Below, in pieces: positions 8,052 to 14,523 of a stretch of DNA of 64,000 bases. The stretch's first letter is position 1; each line of letters starts with the position of its first letter. Source of the DNA: Kitasatospora herbaricolor (GTDB lineage: Bacteria; Actinomycetota; Actinomycetes; Streptomycetales; Streptomycetaceae); contig NZ_JAUSVA010000002.1 of the NCBI RefSeq assembly GCF_030813695.1, positions 930,001 through 994,000 of the forward strand, read 5' to 3'. The translations under genes were made by a program, and so were the position numbers. The notes beneath the pieces were generated by a model. The model was not told the DNA's origin. It worked only from the letters and a program-made list of their open reading frames with translations, and did not search any database.

Positions 8052-8692
8052 GAGCTGGTCCTTCGGTCGCGGTGTTCGGCGAGCAGGGCGTAGACGGTCG
8101 AGCGGGAGGCCTTCAGGGCGGCGGCGACCACCGGTGTCGCACGACGCACGGCGAACACCCCGGCCTCGTCGAGCCGCCCCACCACGAGGAGGCGGTCCTC
8201 GCGCCCGAACCGCTCGACCGGCCGCCCCGACTCCCGTACGTAGCTGCCGACGGTGTGCTGGACGCGGTCGGCCCAGTCCTGTTCGAACAGCGGCTCCGGC
8301 CGCTGCACGGTGGGGGCCGCGAAGCCCGCCAGAACGGCGGCCGCCTCCTCCAGCGGGGTGCGGTCCAGGTTGATGCAGAGCACCGCCGAGGGCTCGCCGC
8401 CGGCGTCGCGCAGGACGGCGCTGACCGAGGACAGCCGCCGCCCGTCCGCCAGCACCTTCTCGTAGGGGCCGTACACGTCCTGCTTCGTCGGATCGAGCGC
8501 GTCCAGCTCTCCCAGCAGGGACGGATCACCGCGCCGGCGGGCGGTCATCGGGTTCCAGATCCCTAGCACCCGGTCGGTCGCCGGGTCGTGCAGGACGACC
8601 TCCGCGTACGGCCCGAGCAGCAGGACCACGGCCTGGCACACCGGGGCCCACATCCGGACGCGCGGGTCCTTTCCCAGCTCTGCGTCTCCCAT
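8048..8692 (-). CDS. YheO/DauR-like PAS-domain transcriptional regulator
   Basis: A 214-residue regulator starting at MGDAELGKD. Residues 15-125 form a YheO-like PAS domain (WAPVCQAVVLLLGPYAEVVLHD; DRVLGIWNPMTARRRGD). The last 55 residues hold a helix-turn-helix (FAVRRATPVVAAALKASRSTVYALL), as in YheO and DauR. It is the first gene of an operon with the aminotransferase. Its ATG follows the promoter -10 element by six bases, so the mRNA is probably leaderless, and two inverted repeats overlap that promoter, which suggests autoregulation. Relatives respond to amino acids, fitting the partner enzyme. Confidence 0.85.
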   Translation of the reverse strand: MGDAELGKDPRVRMWAPVCQAVVLLLGPYAEVVLHDPATDRVLGIWNPMTARRRGDPSLLGELDALDPTKQDVYGPYEKVLADGRRLSSVSAVLRDAGGEPSAVLCINLDRTPLEEAAAVLAGFAAPTVQRPEPLFEQDWADRVQHTVGSYVRESGRPVERFGREDRLLVVGRLDEAGVFAVRRATPVVAAALKASRSTVYALLAEHRDRRTSS

Positions 8693-8728
8693 GTTCGGAC
8701 TGTACGTCCAGTTCGGACGAACTGTCCA
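8693..8728 (-). promoter_or_regulatory. Leaderless promoter overlapped by two 18-bp operator repeats
   Basis: On the minus strand TGGACA (-35, 8723-8728), an 18-base spacer and TACAGT (-10, 8699-8704) end six bases before the ATG at 8692. The same stretch consists of two tandem 18-bp repeats, each holding GGAC-N5-GTCC (8697-8709 and 8715-8727). A third palindrome, AGTTCGGACGAACT, lies at 8710-8723. Operator and promoter coincide completely. Confidence 0.7.
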
Positions 8729-8785
8729 GAGGAGCCAGGAGTCAGGAGCCAGGAGCCAGGAGCCGGCCAGCCGGCCAGCCGGCCG
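8729..8785 (+). repeat. Short tandem repeats (GGAGCCA and GCCGGCCA units)
   Basis: About five degenerate GGAGCCA heptamers are followed by three CCGGCCAG-type octamers. A shorter stretch of the same GGGAGCC motif appears at 11814-11836. Probably replication slippage. Confidence 0.6.
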
Positions 8786-8871
8786 GGGCGCCGGCCCCCA
8801 AACCGGTCGCGCCGACCACCCCGGCCGGGAGAGGATCACGCCGGCGGGGCAGTGACCACGGGGGAGCCAGG

Positions 8872-9282
8872 GTGAGCGGTCGGACGGCGAGCATCGGAAC
8901 GACTTGCGCGTGCGGGAGCACGGCGGTGCGGCAGGTGAACCAGTTCGTCCTGCACGACGAGCTCTGGTGGGACTCCGAGTTCTCCTGCGCGGCCTGCGGC
9001 AGTTACTGCTGCGAGCACGCCGGCCCCGGTACCGCACCCGACCACGTCCGGCAGGCCCTGCTCGCGGCGCACGGACCGGCCGGGTTGCGGTTGACCGGCC
9101 CGCTGACCGCACCCGTCGCGGCCATGAAGGCCTTCCGCGAGACCATGTCGGTGTCCTTGCTCCGGGCCCGGGAACTTGTCGCGGAGCTGAGCCAGGACGG
9201 GTTCACGGGGACGGTGCCGGAGATGGAGCACCTGGCGTCCCTGCTGCGGCGCCGGGGCGTCCCGGTCGAGGTCAGCCGGTAA
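8872..9282 (+). CDS. Small conserved hypothetical protein with cysteine pairs
   Basis: A 136-residue protein; GTG start after GGGAGCCAGG. The N-terminal 50 residues contain C12 and C14 (CACG), then CAACGSYCCEH, a spacing that could hold zinc or form disulfides. The rest is predicted helical (ETMSVSLLRARELVAELSQ). No signal peptide or membrane segment. I do not recognise the family. It stands alone between the YheO-like promoter and the convergent pstB-like gene. Confidence 0.6.
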   Translation: MSGRTASIGTTCACGSTAVRQVNQFVLHDELWWDSEFSCAACGSYCCEHAGPGTAPDHVRQALLAAHGPAGLRLTGPLTAPVAAMKAFRETMSVSLLRARELVAELSQDGFTGTVPEMEHLASLLRRRGVPVEVSR

Positions 9283-9344
9283 CCGGGCCCGCGGGAGTGG
9301 GAGTGCCCCCAGGAGGGGAGCCCGCCGGCATCGACCCGCCCTCC

Positions 9345-10169
9345 TCAGCCGAAGCGGCCGTTGACGTAGTCGGAGGTGCGCTGGTCCACCGGGCTGCCGA
9401 ACATCGCCTCGGTCGGGCCGTGTTCGACGATGCCGCCGGGGGCGCCCTGCTCGGCCAGGAAGAACGCGCAGCGGTCGGAGACCCGTTGGGCCTGCTGCAT
9501 GTTGTGGGTGACGATGACGATGGTCACCTCGTGGACCAGTTCGCGGACGGTCTGCTCGATCCGGCGCGTGGAGGTCGGGTCGAGGGCCGAGCAGGGCTCG
9601 TCCATCAGCAGGATCTTCGGGCGTACGGCGAGCGAGCGGGCGATGCAGAGCCGCTGCTGCTGGCCGCCGGAGAGTGCGCCACCGGGCTGGCGGAGCCGGT
9701 CCTGGACCTCGCGCCACAGGCCCGCCTTGGTCAGGCACTCCTCGACCAGCTGGTCCTTCTCGGGGCGGCTCGCCCGGACCCCGGTGAGCTTGAGGCCTGC
9801 CACCACGTTGTCGTAGATGCTCATCGCGGGGAACGGGTTGGGCTTCTGGAAGACCATGCCGATGTCCCGGCGGGCGGCGGTGAGGCGGCGTTCGGGGGCG
9901 TAGACGTCGGCGCCGTCCAGCAGCACCTCGCCCGCCAGGGTGGCGCCGGGGATCAGCTCGTGCATCCGGTTCAGGATCCGCAGGAAGGTCGACTTGCCGC
10001 AGCCGAACGGGCCGATCAGCGCGGTGACCTGACCGGCGGGCATCAGCAGCGAGACCTGTTCCAGGACCTTGCGGTCGCCGAACCAGGCCGAGACGGCCCG
10101 GGCGTCGAGGGCCCCGGCCGCGCCGGCCCGGACGGTGGGCAGGACGGCCGTGGTGTCGAGGCTGGTCAC
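9345..10169 (-). CDS. pstB: PstB-type phosphate ABC transporter ATP-binding protein (orphan)
   Basis: A 274-residue ABC ATPase; GTG start with AAAGGGG upstream. Walker A is GPFGCGKST (53-61), the signature LSGGQQQR lies near residue 165, and Walker B is ILLMDEP. The PstB fingerprint VFQKPNPFPAMSIYDNV follows Walker A, and NGRFG ends the protein. PstB energises high-affinity phosphate import with PstS, PstC and PstA, but none of those is adjacent; only a truncated sortase-like gene lies upstream. It may serve transport proteins encoded elsewhere or be the last survivor of a degraded cluster. Confidence 0.85.
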   Translation of the reverse strand: MTSLDTTAVLPTVRAGAAGALDARAVSAWFGDRKVLEQVSLLMPAGQVTALIGPFGCGKSTFLRILNRMHELIPGATLAGEVLLDGADVYAPERRLTAARRDIGMVFQKPNPFPAMSIYDNVVAGLKLTGVRASRPEKDQLVEECLTKAGLWREVQDRLRQPGGALSGGQQQRLCIARSLAVRPKILLMDEPCSALDPTSTRRIEQTVRELVHEVTIVIVTHNMQQAQRVSDRCAFFLAEQGAPGGIVEHGPTEAMFGSPVDQRTSDYVNGRFG

Positions 10170-10252
10170 GGGACGGCCCCTTTCGTGGTGGTGACGGTCG
10201 GTCGGCGGATCGGGTGCTGAGCGGGTGAGTACGGCGGGCAGGAGACGCGGGG

Positions 10253-10583
10253 TCAGACCAGGTTCGGCAGCAGCCGGGCCACCTGGTCGGCGACCGCGAG
10301 GGCCGGCGCGGTCAGCACCGGCACCCCGACGATCCAGGCCTGCCGCCGGCCCCAGCGCGACCAGGCCGTGGCGAGCGCGACAGCGGCGAGCAGCAGCCCC
10401 TCCCCCCCAGAGCACCAGCGGGATCCAGGCCGCGTCCTCGGTGCCCATGGCCTGCTCGGCGGCGGGCAGCGCGCCCGGGGTCAGCGGGCGGGCGTTGGCC
10501 GGCACCACGTCGGTGATCAGGTCGGCGTCGACAAGCAGCAGCCCGGACGGGGCGTACTTCGGGCGTCCGGGCAGCTCGGCGGG
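10253..10583 (-). pseudogene. Truncated, frameshifted C-terminal fragment of a sortase-like membrane protein
   Basis: The minus strand reads as protein from KYAPSGLLLVDADLIT through LPAAEQAMGTEDAAWIPLVLWG. After a run of seven Gs (10402-10408 on the plus strand) the frame must shift by one to continue as EGLLLAAVALATAWSRWG and ADQVARLLPNLV before the stop. This pattern, with a terminal membrane helix pair, matches what I remember of C-terminal tails of sortase-like proteins next to pstB in Streptomyces. The 5' part is missing; the fragment is cut at the large palindrome 10561-10623. The extra G could be a sequencing error, but the truncation is not. Confidence 0.55.
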
Positions 10584-10623
10584 CGGCGGGCCGGCCGGCC
10601 CCCGCCGAGCTGCCCGGACGCCC
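10561..10623 (-). terminator. Perfect 23-bp inverted repeat, likely terminator of the oxidoreductase gene
   Basis: Positions 10561-10583 and 10601-10623 are perfect reverse complements with a 17-base loop that is itself CCGGCC-rich. It begins 14 bases after the stop of the minus-strand oxidoreductase. The left arm is also part of the sortase-like remnant, so the palindrome may have arisen by copying coding DNA in inverted form. Confidence 0.65.
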
Positions 10624-10636
10624 GCCGCGGGCGCGC

Positions 10637-11620
10637 TCAGCCGGTGCGGACGACCAGCTTCCCGAACCGCCGGCCGTGTTCGAGGTCCTCGTGCGCGGCC
10701 CGGATGGCGTCGAGCGGGTAGACGTGGGTGGGCCCCGGGGTGAGGTCACCGGCCTCGATCCGGTCCAGGTGGCGCTGCAGCACCCGGGCGGGCAGGTCCG
10801 CGGCCCCGCCGGAGTAGGCGGTCAGCCGCACGCCCCGGGGCAGGTAGTCGATGGGGTAGAAGTCAGGGACCGTCCACCGGTTGGAGAGCATCCCGGTGAA
10901 GCACACCGTGCCGTGCACCCGGGTCGCCGCCAGGGTGTCCGGCAGGGTCGGCGTGCCGACCAGCTCCAGCGCCGCGTCCACCCCGCCGGGCAGGATCGCC
11001 CGGACCCGGGCGGCGACCTCGCCGTCGTCCACGACCGGATGGTCGACGCCGTGGTCGGCCAGCGCCTGCACCCGTCCGGCGGCCCGGGTGGTGGCCAGTA
11101 CGGTGGCGCCGAGGTCCTTGGCCAGGGTGGCCGCCACCAGGCCGAGCGCCGAGGTGCCGCCGCGGATCAGCAGGGACTGCCCGGCCCGCAGGTCCAGCCC
11201 GACGGTCAGCGACCCGTACGCGGTCTGCAGGGTCTCCGGGACGGCCCCCAGGACCTCCCAGGGCAGCTCGGAGCGGAACGGCACGACCTGCGCGCGCGGC
11301 ACCACCGTGTACTCGGCGTAGCCGCCGTCGAAGGTACGGCCCATGCCGCCCATCAGCGTCACGACCTGCTGCCCCGGGCGCAGCACGCCGTCAGGGTCGG
11401 TGTCCACCGTCCCGGTCGCCTCGATGCCGGGCACCCGGGGGAAGGTCACCCCCTGGGCCAGGCCGAGCCGGGTGTGCAGCTCGGAGCGGTTCAGCCCGAA
11501 CGCCTCGACCTTGATCCGGACCCAGCCCGGGGGCGGCTCCGGGAGCGGCAGCCGGGTCAGCCGCAACTGCTCCACCGGCCCCGGCCCGTCCAGCACCACG
11601 GCCCGCATCGTCCTGTCCAT
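10637..11620 (-). CDS. NADPH:quinone reductase-like MDR oxidoreductase
   Basis: A 327-residue zinc-independent medium-chain dehydrogenase/reductase; ATG start (MDRTMRAVVLDGPG) with GGGGAGA eight bases upstream. The N-terminal GroES-like part shows GLNRSELHTRLG and GIEATGTV; the Rossmann part shows LIRGGTSALGLVAATLAKDLGA and then TTRAAGRVQ for the NADP phosphate. No cluster of zinc cysteines is present. It likely reduces quinones or activated double bonds. It is a single gene, divergent from the SpoIIE phosphatase. Confidence 0.85.
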   Translation of the reverse strand: MDRTMRAVVLDGPGPVEQLRLTRLPLPEPPPGWVRIKVEAFGLNRSELHTRLGLAQGVTFPRVPGIEATGTVDTDPDGVLRPGQQVVTLMGGMGRTFDGGYAEYTVVPRAQVVPFRSELPWEVLGAVPETLQTAYGSLTVGLDLRAGQSLLIRGGTSALGLVAATLAKDLGATVLATTRAAGRVQALADHGVDHPVVDDGEVAARVRAILPGGVDAALELVGTPTLPDTLAATRVHGTVCFTGMLSNRWTVPDFYPIDYLPRGVRLTAYSGGAADLPARVLQRHLDRIEAGDLTPGPTHVYPLDAIRAAHEDLEHGRRFGKLVVRTG

Positions 11621-11641
11621 CGCGTTCTCCCCTGGTCGTCC

Positions 11642-11673
11642 GGTGGTCCGGTGGTCCGGTGGTCCGGTGGTCC
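11642..11673. repeat. Four exact GGTGGTCC octamers
   Basis: GGTGGTCC is repeated four times without change, just upstream of the oxidoreductase ribosome site, preceded by a decayed copy (TGGTCGTCC). Likely slippage; it may sit within the promoter region. Confidence 0.7.
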
Positions 11674-11978
11674 GGTCGGCGGCGCGCGCGGGGGGCCGGT
11701 CCGGGACCGGGGCCGCCGAGGAGGCCCCGTAGCGTCCGGACGCGCGGGCCCGGCCGCGCCGTGCCGCGCCCGGCGCCACGCTACCCCGCGTGTCCGTCCC
11801 GGTCCCGGGATCCGGGAGCCAGGAGCCGGGAGCCGCGCCGGGCTCCGGCCGGCGCGGGGCCGCGGGCCGGTCCGGTGGCGGTGACGCCCACCGCGCGCGG
11901 CAATGGAGGCAGAGGAAATCGCAGTCCAGGACCACGGCCGTCGCCCACCGGGGGCCGGGCGGGGCCAGGAGAGGACAG

Positions 11979-13187
11979 ATGACCGCAACAGCCACCCCCC
12001 GCGAGGCCGGGTCCGACCCCTCCGCGCTGAACGCCCGCGTGTTCTGGCCGGGACTGATCACGGTCACCCTGATGGTTGTCCTGCTCGCCGTGACCACCAG
12101 CACCGCGGGCCGGCTCTCGCCGCTGCTGATCGTGCTGCCGGCCCTGGTGGCCGGGCTGGGCAGCGTCCGCCAGACCGTCATCGCCTCGGCCTGGGCGATG
12201 ACCGGCATCTGGGCGTCCTTCGTCTACGAGCACCCCGCGCACCGCGGTGACGTCGTCGCCGCGACCGTCGCCGCGCTGGCCTTCCAGGCCCTGGCCGTCG
12301 CCGCCTGCTTCTGGCGGACGTCCCGGCAGCGCGAGCTGGACCGGCTGCGCTCCACCCTGGTCACCCTCCAGCGGCAGATCCTGCGCCCGCTGCCGGTGGT
12401 CACCCGGCAGGTCATGGTGGACGGCCTCTACTCCCCCGTCGAGGAGGACCGCCTGGTCGGCGGGGACATCTACGAGATCGTCAGCTCGCCGTACGGCACC
12501 AGGGTCCTGATCGGCGACGTCCAGGGCAAGGGCCTGGCCGCCATCGGCGCCGGCTTCGCCGTCCTCGGCGCCTTCCGCGAGGCGGCGTTCCGCGAACCCA
12601 CGCTCACCGCCGTGGTCGACGCCCTGGAGGACGCGGTGGTCCGTCACAACGCCTTCGCCGAGGAGAACGAGGAGCCGTCACGCTTCGTCACCGCGCTCGC
12701 CCTGAGCATCGACGGGGCGGTCGGCGTCCAGGTGGTCAACTGCGGCCACCTCCAGCCGTACCTGATCGACGAGGACGGAAGCCGGTCCGTCCCGATCGCG
12801 GAGACCGCCGTCCCGCTCGGCCTGGCCGCCCTGGCCGACGGCCCCCGCACCGTCGGCTGGTTCGACCTCCCGCCGCGGACCACCCTGCTGCTCTACACCG
12901 ACGGCGTCACGGAGGCCCGCGACCCGCAGGGCCGGTTCTACCCCCTCGAGCAGCGGCTCCCCGGACTGGCCCTGCTGCCCCCGGCGGAGCTGCTCACCGC
13001 CCTGCGGAGCGACATCGACCGGTTCACCGCCGGCGCCCGGCGCGACGACATCGCCGCCCTGTCGCTGCGTCGCACGCCCGCCCGGTGGCGGCCCCCGGGC
13101 AGCCTGGCGGGGCCGGACGAGCACGGCGGACCCGGCGCTCACGGCGAGCACGGCGAGCACGCCGGAGCGGCCCCGGACGCGCCGTAG
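11979..13187 (+). CDS. Membrane-bound PP2C/SpoIIE-family serine phosphatase
   Basis: A 402-residue protein from the ATG (MTATATPREAG) after AGGAGAGG. Two hydrophobic regions (about 20-55 and 75-108) anchor the N-terminus. A linker helix (SRQRELDRLRSTLVTLQRQ) leads to the PP2C/SpoIIE domain. Metal-binding motifs: GGDIYE (about 161), GDVQGKG (about 179), LLYTDGVTEA (about 303) and DDIAAL (about 355). The tail is rich in Gly, His and Glu (HGEHGEHAG). Such proteins reverse anti-sigma antagonist phosphorylation in actinomycete stress and development circuits. No partner gene is adjacent. Confidence 0.9.
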   Translation: MTATATPREAGSDPSALNARVFWPGLITVTLMVVLLAVTTSTAGRLSPLLIVLPALVAGLGSVRQTVIASAWAMTGIWASFVYEHPAHRGDVVAATVAALAFQALAVAACFWRTSRQRELDRLRSTLVTLQRQILRPLPVVTRQVMVDGLYSPVEEDRLVGGDIYEIVSSPYGTRVLIGDVQGKGLAAIGAGFAVLGAFREAAFREPTLTAVVDALEDAVVRHNAFAEENEEPSRFVTALALSIDGAVGVQVVNCGHLQPYLIDEDGSRSVPIAETAVPLGLAALADGPRTVGWFDLPPRTTLLLYTDGVTEARDPQGRFYPLEQRLPGLALLPPAELLTALRSDIDRFTAGARRDDIAALSLRRTPARWRPPGSLAGPDEHGGPGAHGEHGEHAGAAPDAP

Positions 13188-13210
13188 CCGGGCCGAACAG
13201 GCCGGCACAC

Positions 13211-13233
13211 CCCGGCCGGGCCGACCGGCCGGG
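13211..13233. terminator. Hairpin between convergent phosphatase and isoprenoid synthase genes
   Basis: A 9-bp perfect stem, CCCGGCCGG paired with CCGGCCGGG, and a 5-base loop lie midway between the two stops. Confidence 0.5.
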
Positions 13234-13250
13234 CGGCCCGGAGAACGCCG

Positions 13251-14273
13251 CTACGGCAGCTCGTCGGTGATCATGCTCACGAAGGCCGCGAGTTCGGCCC
13301 GGGCGACCGGGTCGGGCACCGCGCCGGGCAGCGCGCGGGCGGCCAGCCCGACGTGTTCGCGGATCCGGTCCTCCAGCCAGGCGCGGCCGCCGCACTCCTC
13401 GATCAGCGCGGCCACCTGCTCCAGCTCCGCCAGGGACGGGTCCGAGGTGTCGTCGTAGAAGGCGGCCAACCGGTCGCGGGCCGGCCCCTCGCCCTGCAGC
13501 GCCACCGCGACGAAGGCCCGGGTCTTGCGCCGGCGCAGGTCCGCCAGCGGATCCTCCAGCCGGTCGCGCGAGCTGCTCCAGACCCCCTCCCAGTCGTCGA
13601 AGAAGGCCATCGCCATGCCGGCGTGGTAGCCGAACAGCTTCGCCGCCTCGACCTCCGCCACCGGGGCGCCGCGCACCACGGCGCCGACCATCGCGACCCC
13701 CGCCGTGGGCAGCGCGATCGTGCTCTCCAGCAGGTCCAGCGCGCCCTGGAGGTCGGCCCGCGAGCTGCCCTCGGAGTCCAGGTCGCGGATCTGCCCGGAG
13801 CAGCACTCGCGGATCGCGAAGGCCGCCTGCCGGCCCAGCTCGCAGGAGGCCGCGGTGGCGTCGGTCGCCAGCAGTTCGAAGGCCAGGCAGTGCAGCGCGA
13901 CACCGACCTGGACGGCGGCGGGCACCCCGAAGACCGTCCACAGGGTCGGCCGCCCCTTGCGGAGCATCTCCTGGTCGCCGATGTCGTCGTGCACGGTGCC
14001 CGCCGCGGACATCAGGGTGCCCGCCACGGCGGCGCCGCGCACCGCGTCCCAGGCCTCACGGGTGCTCCCCGCGCAGAGCAGCGCGACCAGCGCGGGCCGG
14101 CGGCGGAACCCGACGGGCACCGAGGCCCGCCCGTCCGCGTCGATCCAGCCGAAGTGGTACTCCGCCATCCGCCTGACCGGCTGGCTGAGCCTGGCCGTCG
14201 CCTCGCGCAGGGCGGGTTCCAGGTAGGCGGTCACCGCTTCGGTGATCCGCTCCGAGGTGCGTACGGTCTGCAA
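13251..14273 (-). CDS. Polyprenyl synthetase-family isoprenoid synthase
   Basis: A 340-residue class I isoprenoid synthase; TTG start with GGAGG five bases upstream. The first aspartate-rich motif is DDIGD (96-100); the second is DDWEG (226-230), replacing the usual DDxxD. Both sit on helices with small residues around them, as in prenyl diphosphate synthases. The basic stretch after motif one is reduced to LRKGRPT. The altered second motif means it could be a short-chain prenyltransferase or a relative with a terpene-synthase-like activity. No terpene cyclase or tailoring gene is next to it. Confidence 0.75.
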   Translation of the reverse strand: MQTVRTSERITEAVTAYLEPALREATARLSQPVRRMAEYHFGWIDADGRASVPVGFRRRPALVALLCAGSTREAWDAVRGAAVAGTLMSAAGTVHDDIGDQEMLRKGRPTLWTVFGVPAAVQVGVALHCLAFELLATDATAASCELGRQAAFAIRECCSGQIRDLDSEGSSRADLQGALDLLESTIALPTAGVAMVGAVVRGAPVAEVEAAKLFGYHAGMAMAFFDDWEGVWSSSRDRLEDPLADLRRRKTRAFVAVALQGEGPARDRLAAFYDDTSDPSLAELEQVAALIEECGGRAWLEDRIREHVGLAARALPGAVPDPVARAELAAFVSMITDELP

Positions 14274-14523
14274 TGCGGCCTCCGTCGGTTTGGCGGGACT
14301 CGTTCCCGGTGCGGGGCCCGTTCCATGCCTCGACTCACCCGGTAGGGCGAGTGCTCACGGCGCGTCACCGGCCCGGACGCCGGCCGGCCGGTATGACGGA
14401 CAGGTGGCACGGGTGCTGCGACGCGGCCCCGGGTGGTCGGGCGGGGCCGGCACCGCGCACGGCCGCCTCCCCAGCGGCGTCCTGACGTCATGTCACCCCT
14501 TCGGAGCACCCCGGGAGTCCGCC
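14274..14523. promoter_or_regulatory. Divergent intergenic region with TGACGTCA palindrome
   Basis: 250 bases between the divergent isoprenoid synthase and GH59 genes. The only clear element is the 8-bp palindrome TGACGTCA at 14483-14490, 33 bases before the GH59 start. No convincing -10/-35 pair was found. Confidence 0.3.

Noticed and set aside
14483-14490. TGACGTCA palindrome as a specific operator of the GH59 gene
   Set aside because: An 8-bp palindrome is too short to support by itself; no second copy or matching regulator is nearby.
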